Origin: an uncultured Bacteroidota bacterium
GTDB lineage: Bacteria > Bacteroidota > Bacteroidia > Chitinophagales > Chitinophagaceae
Direction: 5' to 3'
DNA length: 5,739 bases
Assembly (NCBI GenBank): GCA_903906615.1
Contig: CAIVKT010000259.1
Location: 1 to 5,739, forward strand
The position numbers were made by a program, and so were the translations under genes. The notes beneath the pieces are model-generated. The model worked only from the letters and a program-made list of their open reading frames with translations. It made no database searches and was not told where the DNA came from. Below, piece by piece: positions 1-5,179 of the stretch (the first letter of the stretch is position 1; every line of letters starts with the position of its first letter).

Positions 1-1047
1 CCGTATGCCAAGCATGCGGTTTATTATAACGAGGGCTTCCGCGCCTCATCACTGGCACGTATGGCCGCTGCCATGAAGCCGCTGTATGACGCCTATGAGC
101 GCAATGCAACTACCGTAAAGGGCAAGAAGGTATATACTATGAGCGAGGATACAGTAAAGAAATACGTAGCCGCAGCCAGGATAGTGTACAGGGCCAACAT
201 TAAGGAATTTGACCCCGGCACCGAAAAAGATATGATGACCGAGATGACACAGCTCTATTACCAGAATGTACCTAAGGAGCAACTCCCGGACATTTACGTG
301 AATGTGATCTTTAAAAACAAAAAGACGATAGATAAAAGCACTTATGCCGCCTATACCGATGTGGTATTCGCCCATACCTTTCTTACCGACAGCAATAAGT
401 TCAATGAGTTTTGCAATGCGCCCTCTTACGAAAAGCTGAAGAGCGATGAGGCTGTGCAATATGCGCTGAGCTTTGTGAACAACTACTCCAAAAACTACCA
501 GCCGAAGGTAGAATCGTTCGCATCGCAGAAGGCCGACCTGAGCCGGGAATATGTGCGCGAGTTGCTGATGAAGAACAGCAATAAGCTGATGTACCCTGAT
601 GCCAACTCTACGATGCGCATCAGTTATGGCAAGGTACTCGGCTACGACCCGCAGGACGGAGTGCATGATAACTACTTCACCACGCTTGATGGCCTGATAG
701 CCAAGTATAGGCCCGGCAGCGATGAGTTTGATGCACCCCAGGCGCTGATAGACCTATACAAGGCAAAGGACTATGGCCGCTATGCTGATGCTGATGGCAA
801 GCTGCATACCTGCTTCATTACCAATAACGATATAACCGGCGGCAACTCGGGCAGCCCGGTGATGAATGCCAATGGCGAGCTGATAGGCGCTGCATTTGAC
901 GGCAACTGGGAAGCCATGAGCGGCGATATAGCTTTTGATAAAAAGTACAAAAGGACAATAGTGTGCGATGTGCGCTTTATCCTCTTCCTTATAGATAAGA
1001 TGGGCCATGCCGATAACCTGATCAAAGAAATGGACATCAGGCAATAG
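1..1047 (+). CDS. S46 family dipeptidyl peptidase, DPP7-like, C-terminal half (start outside window)
   Basis: This is a periplasmic serine exopeptidase that removes dipeptides from oligopeptide N-termini. The frame is open from base 1 to TAG at 1045-1047 (348 residues seen), so the gene begins upstream and the ATG at 61 is internal. The nucleophile motif GNSGSP places the catalytic Ser at visible residue 283 (bases 847-849). It lies 65 residues from the C-terminus, as in known S46 enzymes of about 710-720 residues, so roughly 370 residues are missing. Those include the signal peptide and the catalytic His and Asp. Residue Ser+18 is Gly (bases 901-903, in FDGNWE). In S46 enzymes Gly here marks DPP7-type preference for hydrophobic P1 residues, while Arg marks DPP11 (Asp/Glu). 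Visible residues up to about 240 should be the helical cap domain. The family call is firm; the DPP7 subtype rests on this one residue. Confidence 0.93.
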   Translation, partial: PYAKHAVYYNEGFRASSLARMAAAMKPLYDAYERNATTVKGKKVYTMSEDTVKKYVAAARIVYRANIKEFDPGTEKDMMTEMTQLYYQNVPKEQLPDIYVNVIFKNKKTIDKSTYAAYTDVVFAHTFLTDSNKFNEFCNAPSYEKLKSDEAVQYALSFVNNYSKNYQPKVESFASQKADLSREYVRELLMKNSNKLMYPDANSTMRISYGKVLGYDPQDGVHDNYFTTLDGLIAKYRPGSDEFDAPQALIDLYKAKDYGRYADADGKLHTCFITNNDITGGNSGSPVMNANGELIGAAFDGNWEAMSGDIAFDKKYKRTIVCDVRFILFLIDKMGHADNLIKEMDIRQ

Positions 1048-1067
1048 TTATTTCTCCTTCTTTATTA

Positions 1068-1105
1068 AAGAAAGCTGCTCCGCAAAGGGCAGCTTTCTTC
1101 GTTTT
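1068..1105 (+). terminator. Rho-independent terminator of the S46 peptidase gene
   Basis: A perfect 11-bp stem is formed by AAGAAAGCTGC (1068-1078) and GCAGCTTTCTT (1089-1099). A further CC/GG pairing is possible inside the 10-base loop. The stem is followed by CGTTTT, and it starts 21 bases after the TAG stop. The A-rich left flank means it may also work weakly in the other direction. Confidence 0.88.
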
Positions 1106-1287
1106 ATAATGAAACGATCCATATTATCACTTCCCCACCTACCCAAGCGTATCGCGATAGCTATTGTGACCACCCCTAATCTCGATGCTATTTCCTTCGT
1201 GAAAAATATTGCAATAAGATTTTTGATAGCGGCTTATTATAAGGTCTTGCAACACATGACTATCTTTATTTCTTCCAATCAACATAA

Positions 1288-1309
1288 AGCCGCTCCCAAA
1301 AGAGCGGCT
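1288..1309 (-). terminator. Probable terminator hairpin downstream of the DPP5 gene
   Basis: A perfect 8-bp GC-rich stem, AGCCGCTC (1288-1295) and GAGCGGCT (1302-1309), encloses a 6-base loop. It lies 62 bases beyond the DPP5 stop. Read on the - strand, the stem is followed by TTTATGTT, an imperfect U-tract. There is no T-run on the + side, which favours service to the - strand gene. Confidence 0.65.
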
Positions 1310-1353
1310 CCAAAACATCTCGCAAACTATCTACTAACGACTATATACTGATC

Positions 1354-1370
1354 GTGAGCTTGTCGAACGA
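1354..1370. repeat. TGAGCTTGTCGAA motif abutting the DPP5 stop codon
   Basis: TGAGCTTGTCGAA sits at 1355-1367, immediately before the DPP5 stop codon. From memory, the core (reverse complement TTCGACAAGCTCA) recurs as a short dispersed intergenic motif in many bacterial genomes. Only one copy is visible, so repeat status cannot be shown from this window. The 9-mer AACGACTAT occurs at 1336-1344 and again at 1366-1374, with the second copy overlapping the gene end. Confidence 0.3.
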
Positions 1371-3386
1371 CTATTTCAGCGTTTCGTCCAGCCATTTAAA
1401 AAACTCCCTTTGCCAGGCTATACCGTTTTGTGGATGCAGCACCCAGTGGTTCTCGTTGGGCAGGTAGAGTAATTTAGCTTTTACATTATGTAGCCTTGCC
1501 GCCTGGAAGGCTTCGAGGCCCTGCTCTATCGGCACACGGAAATCTTGCCCGCCCTGCACGATCATGATCGGTGTGTTCCACTTGTTCACATAGTTGCTCG
1601 GGTTGAATTTATCATAGCTCGTAGGCACCGGCGATTTCCAGTAAGGGCCGCCAATATCCCAGTTGGCAAACCACAGCTCCTCAGTAGTGCCATACCAGCT
1701 CTTCAGGTCGAAGAGCCCATCATGCGCTATAAACGTCTTAAAGCGGTTGTTGTGAATGCCTGCCAGCATATACACACTGTAGCCGCCATAGCTGGCGCCC
1801 ACGCAGCCCAGGCGGCTCTTATCCACATAGGGTTCCTTGCTCACATCATCTATAGCCGCCAGGTAGTCCTGCATCGGCAGGCCACCCCAGTCTTTGCTGA
1901 TCTCTTCATTCCACTTCACGCCCCAGCCCGGCATACCGCGGCGGTTAGGCGCTACGATTATGTAGCCCTGCGCAGCCATCAACTGAAAATTCCAGCGCAC
2001 ACTATAAAACTGCGATAACGCGCTCTGCGGCCCACCCTGGCAATACAGCAGTGTAGGGTACTTTTTGGCGGGGTCAAAGTCAGGTGGGTAGATAACCCAT
2101 GCGTGCAGCGTAGCGCCATCGGTAGTGGTGATGCTGCGCAGCTTGGTCTCACTCATCAGCACCTTCTGGTATATATCATCATTCTCGTGCGATAGCTGTA
2201 TCATATCGCCATACTTCGTCTTCACCTTGTATATCTCGTTCGCGTGGTTCATATCGCAGCGGGTCACTATTATATCGCTGCCCGATTGTCCCAGTATGCT
2301 GTTCACGTCCCACTTGCCCTTGGTGATGATGTTTACCAGTGTGCCTGCGCTGCTGCTATAGGGTATCGCCACATCAAACAACTGTTGTGTACCTTCAAAC
2401 GGCGCTACGAAGTAGATGCGCTCGCCGCTGTTGCTCCACATAAAGCTTTCCACGGTGCCATCCCACTTGGCGGTGATGTTCATTTTTTTCTTGCTCTCCA
2501 CATTCATCACTACTATATCATTCTTATCGGCCTCGTAGCCATCGCGCACCATGCTCATCCACGCTATGTTCTTACCATCTTTGCTGAAGACAGGGTTGTT
2601 GTCATACCCTACCATGCCTTCAGTCCAGTTGTCGGTCTTTCCTGTTGTTACGTCATAATAGTACAGGTCGGTATTGGTGCTTTGGGCATAGTCTTTGCCG
2701 AATTTCTTCTTGCACACATACACCAGCCCTTTGCTGTCCGGCGACCAGGCCAGATCCTCTGCTCCGCCAAATGGCTTTTGCGGACAGTCGTAAGCCTCAT
2801 CCTGCATTATGTCCTTCACCACGCTGCCATCAGCCAGCGATACTACAAATATGTGCGAGAACTTACCGTCTTCCCAGGTATCCCAGTGGCGGTAGTTGAG
2901 ATCGGTGTATACCTTGGCGGTGGTGTTGGGCAAGTCGCTGTATATATCGCTGCCCAGCATCGGCTTTACCAGCACTTCCTTCGAGAACGCCACATACTTA
3001 CCGTTTGGCGATACCCATACATTCTCGGCATCCTGCAGGCCTGTGTATATCTCCTTCCAACTGCTGCCGCTGTCGGTGCTTTCATACAGCAGGTTGTCGT
3101 AGTTGGCATACCATGCTTTGTCGTAGCGCTGCAGGTTGGTTTTACCCGCCTCGGTCGTCCACTCTTTCTTGGTATTGTCTGCCAGGTTGATGCGGTAATT
3201 GTGTACCACGCTTTTCTCTGTCTTCCAGTCGGTGACCTTTGAAGAGTAGTAGGCATACTTGCCGTCCCTGCTCACGCCATCGCCAGATACACGGTGCAGG
3301 CTCCACAGCAGCTCAGGGGTCATGCGGTCTTGCGCCATTGCCGAGGCTCCAATCAACAACAATAATGGTAATAGTGTGTGTTTCAT
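1371..3386 (-). CDS. dpp5: Secreted S9 family dipeptidyl peptidase, DPP5-like
   Basis: This complete 671-residue protein is a periplasmic serine peptidase of the prolyl oligopeptidase family, releasing N-terminal dipeptides, in DPP5 preferentially with Ala or a small/hydrophobic residue at P1. Residues 1-18 form a signal peptide (KH, then an L-rich core, then AMA before Gln19). Residues from about 25 to 400 should be the beta-propeller, with repeated phrases such as SPNGKYVAFS, WSPDSKGLVY and FSKDGKNIAW. The alpha/beta-hydrolase domain follows. It has an oxyanion-region QGGP at 450-453, the nucleophile Ser532 in GASYGG (bases 1791-1793), Asp615 in GGQDFRVP (1542-1544) and His647 in NENHW (1446-1448). 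The Asp-His spacing of 32 and the 24-residue tail match P. gingivalis DPP5 (Asp627, His659, 684 residues) closely. The ATG at 3386 is the natural start because the signal peptide follows directly. Transcription probably starts in the AT-rich spacer upstream. Confidence 0.93.
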   Translation of the reverse strand: MKHTLLPLLLLIGASAMAQDRMTPELLWSLHRVSGDGVSRDGKYAYYSSKVTDWKTEKSVVHNYRINLADNTKKEWTTEAGKTNLQRYDKAWYANYDNLLYESTDSGSSWKEIYTGLQDAENVWVSPNGKYVAFSKEVLVKPMLGSDIYSDLPNTTAKVYTDLNYRHWDTWEDGKFSHIFVVSLADGSVVKDIMQDEAYDCPQKPFGGAEDLAWSPDSKGLVYVCKKKFGKDYAQSTNTDLYYYDVTTGKTDNWTEGMVGYDNNPVFSKDGKNIAWMSMVRDGYEADKNDIVVMNVESKKKMNITAKWDGTVESFMWSNSGERIYFVAPFEGTQQLFDVAIPYSSSAGTLVNIITKGKWDVNSILGQSGSDIIVTRCDMNHANEIYKVKTKYGDMIQLSHENDDIYQKVLMSETKLRSITTTDGATLHAWVIYPPDFDPAKKYPTLLYCQGGPQSALSQFYSVRWNFQLMAAQGYIIVAPNRRGMPGWGVKWNEEISKDWGGLPMQDYLAAIDDVSKEPYVDKSRLGCVGASYGGYSVYMLAGIHNNRFKTFIAHDGLFDLKSWYGTTEELWFANWDIGGPYWKSPVPTSYDKFNPSNYVNKWNTPIMIVQGGQDFRVPIEQGLEAFQAARLHNVKAKLLYLPNENHWVLHPQNGIAWQREFFKWLDETLK

Positions 3387-3417
3387 TGTGTATGTATTCT
3401 AAAGTCAAAAAATATTA
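3386..3417. repeat. 32-bp direct repeat, copy 1 (abuts DPP5 start codon)
   Basis: This copy matches 3467-3498 at 30 of 32 positions, differing at positions 7 and 15 of the unit. The shared core is AAAGTCAAAAAATATTA. The unit begins at the first base of the DPP5 start codon, so it forms the whole proximal leader of that gene. The period between copies is 81 bases. Confidence 0.85.
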
Positions 3418-3428
3418 TCGTAAATTCC

Positions 3429-3457
3429 AGATTAGAAATTTTTAAAAGTTCTAATCT
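3429..3457. repeat. 29-bp near-perfect palindrome upstream of DPP5 (possible operator)
   Basis: Arms AGATTAGAA (3429-3437) and TTCTAATCT (3449-3457) are exact reverse complements. The centre continues the symmetry, so 13 of 14 base pairs match around a single central T. It lies 43 to 71 bases upstream of the DPP5 start, between the two 32-bp repeats. The size and two-fold symmetry suit a dimeric regulator, but an RNA hairpin is equally possible. It lacks the GC-rich stem expected of a terminator. Confidence 0.5.
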
Positions 3458-3466
3458 CCACTCGCG

Positions 3467-3498
3467 TTGTGTGTGTATTCAAAAGTCAAAAAATATTA
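3467..3498. repeat. 32-bp direct repeat, copy 2
   Basis: This is the distal copy of the element at 3386-3417, with 30 of 32 bases identical. The sequence beyond it does not match the sequence beyond copy 1, so only the 32-bp unit and not the full 81-bp period is duplicated. Confidence 0.85.
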
Positions 3499-3507
3499 CT
3501 ACCTGCG

Positions 3508-3570
3508 AAAATAAAAAATTATCCCTTCTGCGTATATACTACCTGTGCGAGATTTTCCACCACAAAGGGA
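3508..3570 (-). terminator. Weak terminator-like pairing after the lipoprotein gene
   Basis: On the - strand, TCCCTT (from 3565-3570) can pair with AAGGGA (from 3522-3527) across a long loop of about 37 bases. A T-rich run (3508-3520) follows, in the order expected for a terminator. The stem has only 6 bp and the loop is long, so the call is tentative. Confidence 0.25.
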
Positions 3571-3649
3571 ATCAGCTAGTCATCATATCAGCTAATCAAA
3601 ACTCCACACAATTAACTGATTAACCAATTAACTAATTACCTAATTTAGC
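3570..3649. repeat. Degenerate array of 8-base units, consensus near AATTAACT
   Basis: Cut into 8-base steps from 3570, the sequence shows related units in phase. They include AATCAGCT (3570), TATCAGCT (3586), AATCAAAA (3594), AATTAACT (3610), GATTAACC (3618), AATTAACT (3626), AATTACCT (3634) and AATTTAGC (3642). The units at 3578 and 3602 are divergent. The best part is two 16-base copies at 3609-3624 and 3625-3640 (14 of 16 identical). The array runs into the lipoprotein gene and supplies its stop codon and last codons. Confidence 0.6.
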
Positions 3650-5128
3650 CCTGTCCTTCATTTTCTTATCCTGCACCTTCGGCTCAAAATCATTATCGTA
3701 TTGGTAACCAGCCTTCACGCTCATTACCTCATAATACGGTATCACCTCCTCCGGTTGCTCATGTTTAAACAGGTTGCCTGCATCCCACTTGCCGTTGTGG
3801 TTCTTGTCCACGATTATGCGGAAGGTGTACTTGCCGGGTTTTAACCTTTTCAGGCTAATGACCGTATCTGTTACCGGGCGTTGTAGCAGGCTATCGCCAT
3901 TATACATTACCCTGAACAGGTACTGGCTGCCGAGGTACTTGCCGGGCAGCCGCATTATTACCGATCCATAGTCATCATCCTCCAGCGTGCGGAAGATGTA
4001 TTTCGAGGGCATCAGGTCGGCATTATTAGTGTCCTTGGCAAAGCCCTTTGCCAGCTTCAGGGTATAGACAGTATTCTCCAGCCAGTTGGTATTAATACGC
4101 AGTTGGTTGGGATGTATGGTATCTGTATAAAAGGTCACCCTCGGTGTCAGTTTTACCCCCTCGCTGTCGCAGCTAAGGGTTATCCTGTCTGTATTCAGTA
4201 TGGGCTTGCGGGAGAAGTCAACGGTCATGTACCTCGTAATATCCATTGTCCTTTTCTCCACATTGCTGGTGTCTGCACTCACTGTATAGGTCAGTTTATC
4301 GCTGGCTGTTTGTTTCTTCGTCCGGCCTGTACTAAGCCCGGTGGTCTTTGTTTTCGATGTATCCGTTGTCTTCTTCACCCCGGTATCAGCCACTTCGCCA
4401 AACAGCCGAAGGTTGATGGGTGCCGAGGTATCAAAAGGTATAACAGTATTATCGGCAAAGGCTATCTGGTCGCCCGATACTGCGCCGTCATAGATCAGGT
4501 TGTCGTTGGCATCCTTCAGCGCATATATCCTGAAGGCCCTGCGGGGCAGGCCGCTGAATGTGAACGCACCACTGGCATCGGTCTTGGCTATGTACTTCGG
4601 CTTGTGGCGCACCACAGCGCTATCGGGGTCTGTGGCGTAATACAGTTCCACCGTTATACTACCCGAATCCGGCAGGCCGGTGGCCGCATTCAGCACCTTG
4701 CCATGCAGTTGCAGCGAATCGAAGTAAGAGCCGGTGCTGAAGGTGTATGTGTATTTGCCATACGGGTTGCCCTCGTGCAGGTCTTTAATAGCCTTGCCAA
4801 ACGACAGGCGGTAAGTGGTATTGTCCTCCAGCAGCGAGTCTATGATCTTTACTGTCACCGTCTTGCCCTTGCCGGTAACCGTGGGCTGTATGGCCAGTAT
4901 GGGCGAGAAGCTTACTTCCTTGGCAGCATCGCCCACCGTTATGTACTCATCAAAGTGTATCTCTATGCGCTTTACCCGTGTGTTCAGCAGCGAGTCTTTA
5001 GGGTCTATAGATACCATCTTAGGCGGCGTCACATCCTTTTTACCACCCGTGGGGGCAGTTATATTGGCGCACCCGGCACCCATACACAGCAAAACCAATA
5101 AAACAAACCGGGAAACCAGGGTACTCAT
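3632..5128 (-). CDS. Ig-like domain lipoprotein, Bacteroidota type, function unknown
   Basis: This complete 498-residue envelope protein is of unknown role. Residues 1-19 are a lipoprotein signal, with Cys20 in MGAGC as the likely lipidated residue; the -3 position is Gly rather than the usual Leu. The segment after it, APTGGKKDVTPPK, is typical of Bacteroidota proteins annotated as Ig-like domain-containing. Residues 33-132 form a Big_5/SbsA-like Ig domain (KRIEIHFDEYI, then NTTYRLSFGKAIKD, ending YTFSTG). Residues 139-215 look like a carboxypeptidase-regulatory-like sandwich (GKVLNAATGLP, then DASGAFTFSGLP). A Thr/Lys-rich linker spans about 250-278. Residues 295-382 look like a second Ig-type unit and 388-485 like a third sandwich. 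Two acidic loops of DxNxNxxxD form (206-214 and 441-449) could bind calcium. The ATG at 5128 gives the signal sequence directly. The stop lies inside an 8-base repeat array. Confidence 0.85.
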   Translation of the reverse strand: MSTLVSRFVLLVLLCMGAGCANITAPTGGKKDVTPPKMVSIDPKDSLLNTRVKRIEIHFDEYITVGDAAKEVSFSPILAIQPTVTGKGKTVTVKIIDSLLEDNTTYRLSFGKAIKDLHEGNPYGKYTYTFSTGSYFDSLQLHGKVLNAATGLPDSGSITVELYYATDPDSAVVRHKPKYIAKTDASGAFTFSGLPRRAFRIYALKDANDNLIYDGAVSGDQIAFADNTVIPFDTSAPINLRLFGEVADTGVKKTTDTSKTKTTGLSTGRTKKQTASDKLTYTVSADTSNVEKRTMDITRYMTVDFSRKPILNTDRITLSCDSEGVKLTPRVTFYTDTIHPNQLRINTNWLENTVYTLKLAKGFAKDTNNADLMPSKYIFRTLEDDDYGSVIMRLPGKYLGSQYLFRVMYNGDSLLQRPVTDTVISLKRLKPGKYTFRIIVDKNHNGKWDAGNLFKHEQPEEVIPYYEVMSVKAGYQYDNDFEPKVQDKKMKDRAKLGN

Positions 5129-5135
5129 TTGTGCC

Positions 5136-5143
5136 CAAAAATA
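5136..5143 (-). promoter_or_regulatory. Possible -7 box (TATTTTTG) before the lipoprotein gene
   Basis: On the - strand, TATTTTTG matches the Bacteroidota -7 consensus TAnnTTTG exactly and ends 7 bases before the lipoprotein ATG. No TTTG -33 element is seen at the expected distance, and a start site here would leave almost no leader. It may be chance in a T-rich stretch. Confidence 0.25.
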
Positions 5144-5146
5144 ATG

Positions 5147-5179
5147 AAAAAAACGGGGTTTAGTTGTTTTTAACTACCC
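5147..5179 (-). terminator. Probable terminator overlapping the stop of the T9SS gene
   Basis: On the - strand, GGG-TAGTT (5179 to 5172) pairs with AACTA-CCC (5165 to 5155) across a 6-base loop, with two bulged A residues before the CCC. The stem is followed by one G and seven T residues (5147-5153). The hairpin includes the last codons and stop of the upstream gene. It suggests that the T9SS protein and the lipoprotein are separate transcription units despite the 31-base gap. Confidence 0.5.

Larger units (their letters stand above)
1048..1370. other. Convergent intergenic spacer between the two peptidase genes
   Basis: This 323-base spacer lies between the 3' ends of the S46 gene and the DPP5 gene. 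It holds a strong terminator for the + gene, a hairpin suited to the - gene, a 10-base palindrome (TATCGCGATA, 1150-1159) and a TGAGCTTGTCGAA motif beside the DPP5 stop. The open frames here are short, run through the hairpins, lack recognisable domains and have unconvincing starts. I see no credible gene. A helix-turn-helix-like peptide on the - strand (about 1168-1203) could be a decayed remnant. Confidence 0.6.
3384..3498 (-). promoter_or_regulatory. Presumed promoter and 5' leader region of the DPP5 gene
   Basis: This AT-rich stretch lies directly upstream of the DPP5 ATG (- strand). It has two copies of a 32-bp element, each containing TAATATTTTTTG in the - strand sense. That resembles the Bacteroidota -7 box TAnnTTTG with one extra base. 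No convincing -33 TTTG was found at the right spacing, and no strong Shine-Dalgarno sequence is present, which is normal for this phylum. Promoter activity is inferred. Confidence 0.35.
3387..3631. other. AT-rich intergenic spacer between the lipoprotein and DPP5 genes
   Basis: This is a 245-base non-coding stretch, clearly more AT-rich than the flanking genes. From right to left (transcription sense) it holds the 8-base array trailing from the lipoprotein gene, a weak terminator-like pairing, the distal 32-bp repeat, the 29-bp palindrome and the proximal 32-bp repeat at the DPP5 start. A + strand frame across it only reflects the repeats (CVCILKSKN and CVCIQKSKN are the same 32-bp unit translated twice) and is not taken as a gene. 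Confidence 0.7.

Noticed and set aside
1150..1159. The 10-base palindrome TATCGCGATA as an operator
   Set aside because: It lies between two gene ends, far from any start, and perfect 10-mers of this kind arise often by chance.
1139..1285. A 48-codon - strand frame starting with ATG downstream of DPP5
   Set aside because: It starts right after the DPP5 terminator hairpin, is very short, and its composition (GGHNSYRDTLG end) matches no family I know. It is more likely the shifted reading of the same spacer.
1109..1351. An 80-codon open frame on the + strand in the convergent spacer
   Set aside because: It starts just past the T-tract of the S46 terminator, runs through the second hairpin, has no recognisable domain and no upstream signal.
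2244..3242. A 332-codon frame on the + strand opposite DPP5
   Set aside because: It is a complementary-strand shadow of the strongly supported DPP5 gene, rich in His/Val/Ala as expected of antisense reading, with no family features.
3378..3623. An 81-codon + strand frame across the DPP5 upstream spacer
   Set aside because: It exists because the 81-base repeat period is a multiple of three; the peptide repeats CVCI..KSKN and resembles no protein.
3384..3649. The spacer repeats as a possible CRISPR array
   Set aside because: There are only two copies of the long unit, with no regular spacers, no further copies and no cas genes in view.
4103..5101. A 332-codon frame on the + strand opposite the lipoprotein gene
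   Set aside because: It is antisense to a gene with a clear signal sequence and domains; the translation is Cys/Arg/Gly-rich with no recognisable motif.
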